DNA from: Ceratothoa steindachneri
Taxonomy: Eukaryota; Arthropoda; Malacostraca; Isopoda; Cymothoidae
NCBI GenBank assembly: GCA_963969495.1
Contig: OZ018317.1
Coordinates: 218,216,651 to 218,280,650 of the forward strand
Direction: 5' to 3'
Length of the DNA: 64,000 bases
The position numbers were made by a program, and so were the translations under genes. The notes beneath the pieces were generated by a model. It had not been told where the DNA came from and made no database searches. It saw only the letters and a program-made list of their open reading frames with translations. Below, one piece after another: positions 22,538 to 33,100 of the stretch (its first letter is position 1; each line of letters opens with the position of its first letter).

Positions 22538-23236
22538 GTGCAAAACCTGACTGCCGCGATCCCAGCAGGACAAGCTGATTCGTCCTCCGTCCCCACGCCA
22601 ACATCCGAAGGGCCCCAGCAACAGGTAAACTTTCTATTCAACAAAAGTTCGCCAGGCGGCCTACAATTTGAAGAGGGCACTGTTAATGGGTGCCGAGTAT
22701 CCACTTTAGTCAGAGACACCAGATGTACGTGCATAGTGGTATCCAACAAGTTGCTGCCCCCAGTAAACCCTAACCATAAGAAATGCGCAATCGTCCACGA
22801 CTTTTTAGGACGCGACAATTGATTCCCCGTCGTGAGATGTCATATACAATGCAGATATTTTACCGGTTGGACGGACGTGGTAGTAGCCCCGATTAAGTTC
22901 TGCGCAGTACTAATCGGACAAAACCCACTAATTCCCCAGCAAGAAGTGGCCCAACAAGTAGTCACCCGGGCACAAGAAGCCCAGAGGAAAGAGCAACCTG
23001 CTAAGTTGACCCCGAGGTTTACCCTCGAAGACAATGGGTTCAATTTGCCTTTCTTCGCTATTGCTCAGAAGAAATGCCCGACTCTTAAACCTCTATGGGA
23101 GAAAGCTATTAACGGTGGAACTCTCCAAGTGAAAGGAAAGAAGCCTATACAATATATCGTAGAAGACTCACTTCTCTACCGTACTATCAGCGAGGAGGAC
23201 AAGGAGAGCAACAAAGCACTGTATGTACCTCAATAA
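22538..23236 (+). pseudogene. Protease region and N-terminal linker of Gmr1-type pol
   Basis: Same frame as the zinc knuckle. A retropepsin-like segment contains the active-site position as DTR; Arg replaces the Gly of the family's DTG/DSG (one base change, GGN to AGN). The frame meets a TGA at about 22,821, then stays open from 22,832 to 23,236 through a segment that leads into integrase, where a TAA interrupts. No frame shift occurs between these blocks. The protein cannot be active as it stands. Confidence 0.72.
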
Positions 23237-23251
23237 TACACTCAAAGAATT

Positions 23252-24276
23252 TTGAATACCACGCATGATGGAATATTAGCCGGACACTTTGGGCACAACA
23301 AAACGGCGCAGCGGATATTCCGACACTTTTATTGGCCCCAGGCCGCCAGGGAAATTGTGGCCTATTGCCGATCATGCGACGTGTGTCAGAAGGATCCATC
23401 CAGAGGACGGGTACCCCCCGCGCCCTTACAAAAAGTGCCCGTTATAACCGAAACATTCTTTCGAGTAACTATTGATTTCGTGGGACCAATTCACCCTCCT
23501 TCAAGTGGAGGACACTCCTACATCCTTACCCTAGTGGATTGTGCCACCCGGTTCCCAGATGCCGTGGCACTACGGAAGATTGACACTATTTCCTGCGCGG
23601 AAGCATTAATTTCAATATTTGCACGAGTAGGCCTGCCTAAAGAAATTCTATCGGATAGAGGGCGCCAATTCACCTCAGAATTGATGGAGTATTTTAATAA
23701 ACTACTGCTAGTCAAGCCAATTTTTACTAGTCCATTTCATCCATCCACTAACGGAATCTGCGAGAAATTAAACAGGACTCTCAAAAATATATTGAAAAAG
23801 TTGTGTCAAAACAACCCTACACAGTGGCACCGATACCTGCCTGCAGCCCTTTTCGCCTGCAGAGAAATACCTCATTGGACTTTGGGATTTTCGCCCTTTG
23901 AGCTATTATACGGGAGAAATGTGCGAGGTCCTATGAGTATTCTTAATGAATTATTTTCCAACGCGAATCTCGACCAAGAAATCAAATCGTCTTACGCCTA
24001 GAATACTGCTTTGGCTTAGCTCGAGAGAACGCCGAGAAAAATTTAGCCAAATACCGGGACTACTTCGATATGAAAGCAAAGGCGCGAAAATTAAAGACAG
24101 GAGATGAAGTCTTATTATTATTCCCGACCGAAAATAAGAAGTTGTGGGCCCAGTGGAAGGGACTGTTTGAAGTAATCGAAGCACGGGGTCTAGTCAATTA
24201 CTTGATAGATACCCCAACAGGGCGAAGAACCTATCACATAAACATGCTAAAAAATATCACCGCCGCGCGTGCATAA
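23252..24276 (+). pseudogene. Integrase (upstream of RT) with GPY/F-like tail
   Basis: Inserts element cDNA into the genome. An HH-CC zinc domain is visible (THDGILAGH, YCRSCDVC, 23,260-23,400). The catalytic core has Asp in TIDFVGP (about 23,475), Asp in LSDRG (about 23,655) and Glu in NGICEKLNR (about 23,765); the spacing between the last two is exactly 35 residues, the canonical D-35-E. 249 codons are open. A TAG at 23,999 and a frameshift near 24,020 follow. The C-terminal piece (24070-24276) has TGDEVLLL and WKGLFEV, resembling the GPY/F module of Ty3/gypsy integrases. The next domain is RT, which is the unusual feature. Confidence 0.88.
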
Positions 24277-24312
24277 AGAATATTACCCTTCTAGACGAAG
24301 AAGAACCGATGG

Positions 24313-25830
24313 ATGCCGTTTACCCGGGTACGCCCCCTGCAAGTCATACACACCGTGTGTGTGGAACGAGACGAGGAATACGAACTCCCATCGCTCTCAC
24401 ATACCCCGGAAGACCCCCGGGTGGATTTAAAGATAAATCCCCACTTAGAGATTCAAAAGAAAGCGGAAATGTTGAACTTGCTCATGGAATTCCCAGAAGT
24501 CATTTCTGAAACCCCCGGATGTGCCAAGGATTTCATCCATGAAATAAAACTAAAAACTAATTCAGTGCTGCGAAGCAAACCATATCCTTTACCGATCCAC
24601 CTACAAGAAGCCTTCAATAAGAAAGTCCGGAATTTATTAAAATTGGGAATTTTAGAGCCATCGGAGTCCGATTATTGCTCCCCCATATTAATGGTTAAGA
24701 AACCTGATCAATCATTTCGGATGTGCGTGGACTTCCGAAAATTGAATTCAGTGACCGTTTTCGACGCCGAGCCCATCCCGCTAATAGATCAAAATCTCCA
24801 TTTATTTGAAGACGCTAAATTCATCACCGAATTGGATTAGTGTAAAGCGTACTATCAAATACCTCTCGCTAAGGAGTCCAAAAAACTGACGGCTTTTGCG
24901 ACTGAGAGAGGTCTGTTACAGTTTACCAGGCTACCCTTCGGACAACTTACAGCTGGTAGCAATTATAATAGGATGATGAGGCGAATTATCGCTGGCGTAA
25001 GTGACATGTCGTTTTACTTCGACAACGTGTACGTAGCTACCCGTACATGGGAGTCACACTTACACGCCTTACGCTCATTGCTGGAGAAATAGAAGGAGCA
25101 AGGTCTAACCGCCGGGCCGACCAAGTGTTATTTTGCCTACGAATCCATTGACTACCTGGGATTCAAAATAGGACAAAAACACTTGACTACCCAGCAAGAA
25201 AAAGTGGACGCCATAGTCAAGATGCCCCGGCCGAAAACAAAGAAACAACTCCGATCGTTTATGGGAGCGGCCTCGTTCTATAGGCGTTTTGTACCCCACT
25301 TCGCTTCCATTGCGGCCCCACTGAATGAGTTGTTAAAAAAGACAGCGTCAGACCCTGTCACGTGGAACCCCCATGCAATAACTCAGTTGGAGGTTCTAAA
25401 AGAAAAACTCGTAACTGCGCCCATTCTTCGCTTACCAAATCCTAACAAGATCTTCGGCATTCGCACGGACTCTAGTCAAAACGGGTTAGGCGGAGTATTG
25501 CTTCAATACGAAGATGACGAAACAGCCTATCCCATAGCTTGGGTCAGAAGGAAACTTTTGAGTAGAGAAAAAGCCTACGCTACAATCGAAATCGAAGCTT
25601 TGGCCATAATATAGTCCATAGGTAAATTCAAATATTATCTAATAGGGCGTGAGTTTAAGTTGGAATGCGACCATAAACGGTTGTCATACTTAAGTAAAAA
25701 TAAGAGTAAGAATGGAAGACTCCTGAGATGGAGTTTACTCTTGATGGAGTACCAGTACTCCATTCACTATATAAAAGGGTCCAACAATTGTATGGCAGAC
25801 TCGTTAAGTCGGAACCCTGTGGACGATTAA
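24313..25830 (+). pseudogene. Reverse transcriptase and RNase H of the Gmr1-type element
   Basis: One frame runs from 24,313 to the terminal TAA at 25,828, broken by TAGs at 24,838, 25,090 and 25,612. RT motifs: LLKLGILEPS (24,640), FRMCVDFRKLN (24,720), CKAYYQIPL (24,845), LPFG (24,930) and a palm motif YFDN (25,015-25,027), where the second catalytic Asp is Asn. RNase H: RTDSSQNGLGG (25,460), with the first Asp, IEIEALAII (25,595), with the Glu, and a C-terminal NNCMADSLSR (about 25,810). This is a Ty3/gypsy RT-RH by its connection sequence (KTKKQLRSFMGAASFYRRF). It lies 3' of integrase and ends the pol gene. Confidence 0.9.
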
Positions 25831-26096
25831 GGAGTAGCCCAACTATTGTATTATAGCAAAGTTAAGTTTAAATCAGTAGAATTGTAATTAAGTAGGGGCA
25901 AGTAACCCCCTAGTTGTAGGTAAGAAGATCCTAAGTTGGCACAGTAATATAGGAATTAATGTAAGGTCAGGTGAAATGTTATCGAGGCATTCCCGAGTGA
26001 ACTAGAATTTATTGTATAATATAATGTTTCGTAAGTTACCTATGTATATTATTGTAAGCGTCGGATTGGAATAACCATCCCCCCGTTAATTTCTTT
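25831..26096 (+). other. 3' untranslated region of the LTR element
   Basis: No env-like frame and no other gene between the RNase H stop and the purine tract. Confidence 0.6.
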
Positions 26097-26110
26097 AGGA
26101 GGGAGGTAAA
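26097..26110 (+). promoter_or_regulatory. Polypurine tract
   Basis: AGGAGGGAGGTAAA, all purine but one base, sits directly against the 3' LTR, where plus-strand DNA synthesis is primed in LTR elements. Confidence 0.8.
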
Positions 26111-27496
26111 TGTAGAGAAATGGCTACATTAAGCATCCTGGAGGAGTATAGGTACATTAAAGCCCACCACATCACTCATGAGGAGAAGGGTGGGAAAGGT
26201 AGCCGGCCAATAACCATAACTGATTTCCCCACCGCTTTGGGCAGTTGGATCTAACATCTGTTTTAAGGCGACCACATAAGGTCCCTAAACGACGCTCTAA
26301 CGATCCAATTACCTACGAGACCTATAAACTCGTGGTTATGAAAAAAAAGCGGTGCTAGTCAAAAGGCACGCCAAGTAGCGGTGCGGTCGCGAGCCTCTAA
26401 TTAGCGAGCAAACTTAGGCACCCCAGTGCCACCCTTGGCAATTCTCGCTCTCCCCCAATGCGAACTCACCCTTCGCGTCCCCCCCTCCCATGCCTCTATG
26501 GCCTGGTCACTTCCTCCTCTAGATGGGGCGGTATTCCGCCTATAAATAAGCCCCGCAAAGAAAGAAAGAGGATTAGAAGTCGATACGCAGGAAGAAGGAT
26601 TAGTTCGTGAAGATCGATCCTTCAGCCATACAAGACTATTTCCGTGAGAAACGATAGGATCAGATTGAGAAAATCGATCTCCCCTTTCCGGGCTGTATTA
26701 ACCTAAATAGTCAAGCTTTATATCGGTGCCATACCGAAGAATCCTTTACAGACTGTGAAGAAGTCTGACTGAAGAAAAGCAAAGCCGCTCACACTCGAGT
26801 GACTCTCACATCTCAAGCTCCGTAAGAGTGAGAGGAGAAGAACCCAGCCCCAACGAGCTCCCGTTCTTTAATTACGTTGAAGAATCAGCCCCCTCCTTGA
26901 CGAAATTTCAACCATCGGCCACAACACTTCAAAGCGAGAGATAAGTCCTCCAGCGACATCCGGCAATCCATAATACCTCCTGTCATGTAAGTTAGAAAGA
27001 ACATTCATATTCATATTGCGATAGTAGAAGTTTAGTACGTCTCACGTTTTAAAGGGGAGTAGAAACCATTGCTCGTGAACCTAGGTCATATTTGCTTGTA
27101 GACGAGAGTACGTTAATTTAATGTTTAACGCTAATCAAATAGAGTCGCGATAAAAATACTAATCGGCAATTGGAATGTTTACGGGTAGCCTATTTGTTTA
27201 GTTTGTCATCGTATCCATGCGAAAGGTCTATATGCCAAAGATAGAAATGTGTTAACTGTTGGTTTGTTATAGTTAAGTGTTTCATTTAAAATACATGTTT
27301 ATTTTGGAATATATCTGGTGTTTCCTCTTATCCTTATGTGTTTAAATAGCTCTTCCTTAAGAACAAAACTACTGAATTAGCACTCTTAGAACAAAGCCTA
27401 CTTCATCAAAGAAGTAACTCACGCACCACAAAGCATACCGCTACAAAAAGGGTGTCAAAGAGTATAGTGATGAAAACAGAGGACTATTTTACGACA
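26111..27496 (+). repeat. 3' LTR
   Basis: 1,386 bp, TGTAGAG...ACGACA. It pairs with 19,920-21,274. By eye about 18 substitutions, mostly transitions, separate the last 930 bp. It has an extra 20-odd bp near 26,500 (CCTGGTCACTTCC) and lacks about 13 bp near 26,225. Confidence 0.92.
26527..26549 (+). promoter_or_regulatory. 3' LTR core promoter copy
   Basis: Same GGCGG-TATT-CCGCC palindrome and TATAAATAA as in the 5' LTR. Confidence 0.7.
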
Positions 27497-27690
27497 CAGG
27501 GGTACCGCCCCTCAAGGGTTTGGTTATCAGGGTGCAGGTGATATACATAGAGACGGGTGCTACTTCCCTCTATTGTCCTGGCTGGACTCCCGGTGTGGAG
27601 AAGTAGGAGCAGGACACCGATCATCTCCACAAAAGTTGCAGTCCTGCCTCTTGTCCGGATGCCTCTCACGCTGAATTCCACAGTGGGCTA
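27497..27690 (-). pseudogene. Jockey-like LINE copy 2, ORF1 upstream part
   Basis: About 60 codons open from just after a TAG at 27,688 down to the LTR boundary. Joining 27,497 to 19,919 with one copy of CAGGG removed keeps the frame open for roughly another 60 codons. I do not recognise a domain in this N-terminal part. Its value is as the right half of the empty target site. Confidence 0.55.
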
Positions 27691-28029
27691 ATCCTCAAAC
27701 CTGCTTTCCTCGGTGCGCTTAATTATGTATATCACAAAGAACGAAATAGTTGGAACGAGCCTAGGCTAGATGAATGGCAGTCCAGTTCCTTTCAGCTCCC
27801 TTATCCCGATGAGGAGGTCGCGGGGGTTTGGGGGGGGGAGGCATATGTCTTGTATTAGAGGCTCTGTGTATTAATCTTTCTCGCTCTTAAATTCCGGTAG
27901 GGAAAAGGTGAATAAAAATTCACGTTTTCATGAACCTTGACCTTTTCTTTCCTTCTTTTCCGTACTCACCAAAGCCTACATATACTAGGCTATATTAAAA
28001 ACAAATAACAAGGATAAAACGTTCATACA
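27691..28029. other. Spacer between the Jockey-like copy and an I-like LINE
   Basis: G-run at about 27,820-27,840. No coding motif recognised; it should contain the 5' end of one LINE and the 3' end of the next. Confidence 0.4.
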
Positions 28030-31000
28030 CTAAAAACAAAGCAAAAAGCTAACAAGTAGGAAGCGCGCTCCAGCGTCGGGGGTAAGCCTGCCTTCCCCGG
28101 CACAGGAGCATGCGACCCACAACAAACAGTCAAATAAAGTTGAAGGGGTCAGTCTCCTCCAAAAATTCGTATAGTCAGCAAGTCGGTGTGCAATTACCAG
28201 TCCTGAGTACAAGGGACAATTGGGAGCGACCTCACTCGTGCCGGTACCGGGACAGGAACGTGCACGAAGATCACCTAGACTGAGACGTTCAACAAGAATG
28301 TGCCAAACAATGTGGGGGACAACGCAGTTTTCACAGTATGGCGCAGGCTAGCGCTCCATCAAATGATGATCGTCCCGCGAGTGTGTCCAATTCGGTGACG
28401 GCGGAAAGCAATCTGAAGCTGTCACGGCCCTAGGGGGTAGGTTCATGAGATCGGTCGCGGCACGATGACACGTAACTTTAAGTTCCCCTTGACCATCTCC
28501 CTTCTTCTTTGCTAAGCCGCCTGGAGGGTAGCCCATATTTCTTTCATGTAATGGGTGTGTGGAAGAGCAAAACGCCGGTATGGTCGCCCAGTCCTCGCGC
28601 ACTATTTGACGCTCTCATCGGTGTGTTCATTCCCCGCAAGTCCTACATGTCTAGGAACCCAGCAGAAGATAATCTCGACATCCGCACGGCTCGCCAAAAC
28701 CGTGGCGTCACGGATATCGCAAACCAGAGTATGCGGAGATTTCAATGCCCCGAGAGAACTCAGTAACTTAGTGAGTAGCTCTATAAATCACAATCTGGTC
28801 TCCGAAACGGGCATATCGCATTATCTCCCGCACCGAACGGTGTATTGCAACTAGCTCGGCTGTGAAGACAGACGCAGCGCCTGGCAGAACACAGCTGACT
28901 TCAAACAGAGGGGATACGGAGTGCAAACCGACCCACCCTTGGGACTTGGATCCATCTGTATACACTGACAAGGGTCGAGCGTGACACGAGGTGTGCTCCA
29001 AAACAACGAATGAAATACTCCCGGCACTTTAAAAGTTTTTGGAGCAGAGGCATGGCGACAAATATTCAACGGTGGTTCCGTACAGGGGCGCGTCCTGGGC
29101 AGAACCAAAGGAGCCACCAGCCAGAGAGTAATACCTAGCTCTCGAAGGAGTTCCCTATCCTCGTCGGCATAAGCATCGTCAAGATCAGCTGCAGATGCAG
29201 TGAGAGTTGAGACGCCTGAGGGAGGCGCCAGACTTGCGTACACAGGCAAATAATGCACTGTGGAAGCTTTAAGAGTGAGGGGCATCTCTCTAGTCACGGA
29301 AGTCTGAAAGTCACGGAACGAAGAATATCCATGTCGCGGGTACAAGAGTCCCTAAGGCTGCGAATATGAGCCCGCCAGGTGAGGCGTCGGTCAAATAAGC
29401 AACCAAGGAAATGGTGCTACTCTACCACTTCCAGGCGCACCCCGTTGAGAAACAAGTCTGGGTCGGGGTGGAGCCGTGGATGGCAGCAGAAATGCACCAG
29501 CATAGTATTGGTCAAGGAAACCGAAACCTCTGAGCTTCGGCGTAGCGATTGACGCAATTCAATGCCTGATGGAGTCAACGCTCCAGAGTTGGCATCTGGG
29601 CCGAACCAAAAGATATCGAAAGGTCGTTCACGTAGAGCGTAGCAAGAAACTCTTCCGACAGCACCGAGGTGATGCTCAGGGCAAGGAGTGTGACACTGAG
29701 GACACTTTCCTTAGGACACCCTCTTCTTGCTCCATTAGGCCGGGATGGCTCATCCCACCCGTAATCTAGCATTTACCAATTTCACCATGAAATTGCACAT
29801 GCAAGAGGCTATAGAGATTAGGCGGAGACCGGCCAGGGTCATTGTCTGGACTATGGGCGGTGTCCGCGCACGAAGCGTGAGCGGAACGGAACTCCCTCAA
29901 TGTAAATCTGTCGTTTAAGGGCTCTCTTCCTCTAGAGGTAAAGTCCAGTTGGCGGCTTTCCACAACACCACGACACGCAGTGAATGCTGGCGGAGCAGCA
30001 TCCCGACTAGAGAATGCGGAAAAAGCGGTCGCGAAGGATTGCGCCACAGACGCGTGGTTCGAGATTGCGGCCCTATTCTCCTAGAGAACGGGAGGGGCGT
30101 CCTGTGAGAACTTGCCCCAATTTCCTTTGACTGGCATCCACACCCTTCTGATTCAGGGGGCTTCCCGTTAAGGGAAGACATGTATGCCCACCAAGAAGAG
30201 CGGCGGACGTGCTTCGAAATATACCTGGACCTAGCACTAGCTCGATGAAATTTACCGACAGTGAAGTCGTTCGGGAGGTGTTATAGCGCATGTGGGCATA
30301 ACGCTTGTTTGATGGCTGTCTCACACCCGGCTGACCAGCAAGGGAGCGTTCTGCGTGCAAGACGACCAGGCGTTCTAGGAATAGTAGCTAAGCTCATGGT
30401 GATGAGGTTGATGGAAAAGAACTCAACGGCCTCATCTACCGACCTAAACTCCTCGAATGAGACAGAAATCAAGGAATCAGTCATTTCCTGAAATGCGGAG
30501 CGCGGGCCCGCTCCAAACACCAACAGGGCCTGCTCTCGGGAGGCAGAGGCACAGAAAATTATATTTGAATGTGAACGTGATCACTACCATGGAGGTAATC
30601 TACCATCTCCAATCCAAATTCAGCCTGTGCATCGGGAGAGCACAAAGACAGATCGAGACCGGAAAATGAAACGTCTCTCGGGCAGTGATGAATAAACTCA
30701 TCCAGATTTAGGACACCTATAACCAGTTCGTCGATCAGGTTGGCAAGGACTTGAGCCCTGGGATTAATCGAGTAGTTTCTCCAGAGGGCGTGTCTACCGT
30801 TCAGGTACTCGAACAAGAGAAAAGGCCTCGGTAACCGTCCACGACCCGCGGAAGCTCCTCGCATCGAAGTCGGCTGACGGTTAAATGTACGCGGAAAAAA
30901 CAGTATACGTCCTTTTCATGTGCAACTGCAGAGCTACTGGCTGAAAAGAGGTATCTGGAGCGAATAGAAGAACGGAGACATCATTCCGGGTGTAAATCGC

Positions 31001-31170
31001 GCATCTTCCCGCCCGGCCCCCATCCAGTGGTGGTGGGGCCGCAAAGCACTAATACCTCGGGAGGGCGAGCAAGGGGCATGCGCCCAGCTAGGTCTCCTGC
31101 AAAAGATAGCTAGCGGGGAATCAGAGGAGAAGAGCTTCTGCAGCTCCTCCCAGTTTGTCCCGAGTCTGCG
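28030..31170 (-). pseudogene. I-like LINE copy 1, ORF2 remnant
   Basis: The endonuclease begins near 31,170 (an LQWNCR-type start) and its core is scattered over 31,000-30,560. RT: a palm segment with YVND (29,660), where the first catalytic Asp is Asn. RNase H at 29001-28768 has YTDGSKS and AELVAIH, carrying the first Asp and the Glu, while the following Asp/Ser position is lost. The tail at 28602-28348 has a region shared with the copies at 46.3 and 57.4 kb, including an RIGHT..TH..L block. RNase H after RT places the family with the I group and relatives. Stops and shifts occur throughout. Confidence 0.72.
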
Positions 31171-31335
31171 GCAATTCCATTAAAGGAATATGCCCTCCAG
31201 GCCTAGCTTGGAGGAGATGAGGGGGCACTCTTTGAAGAGAAGACCCTCGGGGAATCGCCGTACGCTTTCCGGAAGAAGAACTCTTGCCGCTGTTTGGCCA
31301 TACAATGAGCTGAAGGGGATGTCGCCTTCGATGAC

Positions 31336-32395
31336 TTATTGAGGGAGTTTGGGCTCGCCATGTAAGTCTTTTCCTCCCTTAAACTTAGGCGAACAGGGTG
31401 GCTTCAGAGAGCCGGCCCTATTTTGGAGGATCCACCGTCTACGAGCCACCCAGTCTACCACTCGTTGTGGGCGAAGGAGCCGAAGATCCTTTTGTGATGG
31501 CCTCCTTTCTGGGGGCAGCTTTAGAAACACCGGAGGATGGTCTCACGACCATCTTCAGGGGTGTTGCCTCCTGTGAGTCTAATGACTCGATGGAGATGCG
31601 CGGCCGTTTTGCCTTACGGGAAACGGTCACGCTGGGGAAAGGGAGGCTATCCCTAGTTTTAGCCGGGGATGGGTCTGAACCCTTTGTACCGCCAGCTATA
31701 CCAGTGGAGCGCCCGGCGTGGGTAAGAGCCGCAGAAGGGTTGCGAATAGGCGCGGAAACGACCGTGCTCGTATGACTGGAGCCAGGAGCAGAGTAGGTCT
31801 TTCTTAACTTTCAGGCATATGACGTCCCAGGAAGCACCGGTGCCCCATGGCCAAGTCCTTAACCTCTAGAAATGACAGACGATCCTGGGCCTGAACGGCC
31901 AGGATTTCCTTCTCAAGGAGATAGGCATCACAATGCTTCGAAGAAGCGGAGTGTGGCCGTCTACAATTGACACACTTGGCTACACACGATTTGAACTTAT
32001 CAGGTGCGGCCCTGGAGCAACTTACACAAGGTTCGGGTAACCCTAACTTTGGGCGTCTACAGGAGGGATTAGTAATGTAAAAGAGGTGAGAGTAGTAGCA
32101 CCTCCGCGGCAGTTGCACGAATGCATTCACGCGGTAGCGATACTAACCGGCACGCACTGACTTAGGGAGCTTGTTACAGTCGAATGTGACGAAGAGTGTA
32201 GGGGTGGGTCTCGAGGCCCCTCCTTGTTTTCTCATCACACGCTCGACCTTGACCGCCCCATGGTCGGCCAGCTTTAAATCATGTCATATATGGAGTAGTC
32301 CACGAGTTTCCTCGTATAAACTACTCCTTTCAAGAAAGTACATGATAGAGTGCGGCGACAAACTCACAGGCGTACAATCAAGTGTCCGAATGGCA
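31336..32395 (-). pseudogene. I-like LINE copy 1, ORF1 (gag-like) remnant
   Basis: Nucleic-acid-binding protein with Cys/His knuckles at 32130-31900: CYYS...C, CVSC, CVAKCVNC...H....C, followed by EKEILAVQAQDRLSFLE. The Ser/Pro-rich C-terminal segment at 31630-31439 matches the one at 40.8 kb of copy 2. One knuckle has Ser in place of the second Cys and Tyr at the His position. Frames change around 31,650 and 31,800. The N-terminal half is missing at the Penelope-like junction. Confidence 0.7.
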
Positions 32396-32674
32396 CTAAT
32401 CATTATTTACAAAGTCGTTTGAGTTTTTATTAAAGTATGGGAGACTAAAGAAAATGGATAATTCTCTACAGTATTTTCCTTTGGATTCTTTTTGATAGAG
32501 AGCATTAAGAAACTTTTTAATATGTTTTTCCACTAATGAGTCATGGTAGACATTATTTTTAAAGAAAGTTTTTAAAAAAGAGAATTCTAAATACGGTAGT
32601 CTATATGAAGAACATATATGGTAGGCTCGATGAATAAGAGTTTTTATCGAGGATAACTTAAGGTTTTCTGGCAA
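32396..32674 (-). pseudogene. Penelope-like element fragment (RT C-terminal part)
   Basis: 92 codons open. HRAYHICSS, then FLKTFFKNNVY and KKFLNALY form the block found in Penelope-like elements after the RT core. The same block occurs on + near 54,950-55,060 with close wording. It sits inside the I-like copy 1 and replaces part of it, so it is a later insertion or insertion-deletion. Confidence 0.7.
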
Positions 32675-33100
32675 GAAACTAAAGAAGCTTATGCCTAAAC
32701 CTGCAAAAGTAGGCTACCGCCCCTGTAGGCCTAGGAGAGGAGTAAGCATCCTCTCCCTTAGAAGATGGTTGGAGGGGCCCGAGAAAGCACAGGGGGGAGG
32801 AGGGCTCCTTTTCTGGTGGGGAAGTGACGATCGTGGTAAAAGGCCGTTTTTAGAGGCATGATAACTCCGCCACACCTTGGGGAAAATCCGGACCAAGTCC
32901 TACACGTGGCGTGACAGGCAGGGCGGGATGACGGATCCAACCTGGTGACCGGCTTGTGAGAGGTTAGGGTGACCATGCCTAACATCCTTGCGTCAATGTG
33001 TTCTGTTTCGTGGTTCAGGTAAGCGCCGGGTCGTGACCCATGAGGTCATTGGGCAGAAGAAGGGGCCAATAAAAGGGTAGAGAAACACATCGCCGTGCCC

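Larger units (their letters stand above)
19920..27496 (+). mobile_element. Gmr1-type Ty3/gypsy LTR retrotransposon, gag-PR-IN-RT-RH
   Basis: Complete LTR element on +. LTRs start TGTAGAG and end GACA (19,920-21,274 and 26,111-27,496), flanked by CAGGG on both sides (19,915-19,919 and 27,497-27,501). A purine tract lies directly before the 3' LTR. Domain order is gag, zinc knuckle, protease, integrase with a GPY/F-like tail, RT, RNase H. Integrase before RT is the reverse of ordinary Ty3/gypsy and is the signature of the Gmr1 group. LTRs are about 98% identical by eye over the last 930 bp, so insertion is fairly recent, yet the internal region has many stops and lost catalytic residues. It is inserted in a Jockey-like ORF1. 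Confidence 0.9.
28030..33100 (-). mobile_element. I-like LINE with RNase H, copy 1
   Basis: On -: 5' UTR (33,100-32,700), gag-like ORF1 (32,395-31,336), ORF2 with endonuclease, RT, RNase H and Cys-rich tail (31,170-28,030). Alignment by eye with copy 2 (38.1-43.3 kb) shows about 960 bp of ORF1/5' sequence missing and a 280-bp Penelope-like fragment in its place at 32,396-32,674. Many stops; inactive. Confidence 0.75.

Noticed and set aside
21498..25830. TAG codons in the LTR element as programmed readthrough or recoding
   Set aside because: They occur at many unrelated positions, together with frameshifts and lost catalytic residues, so decay explains them better.
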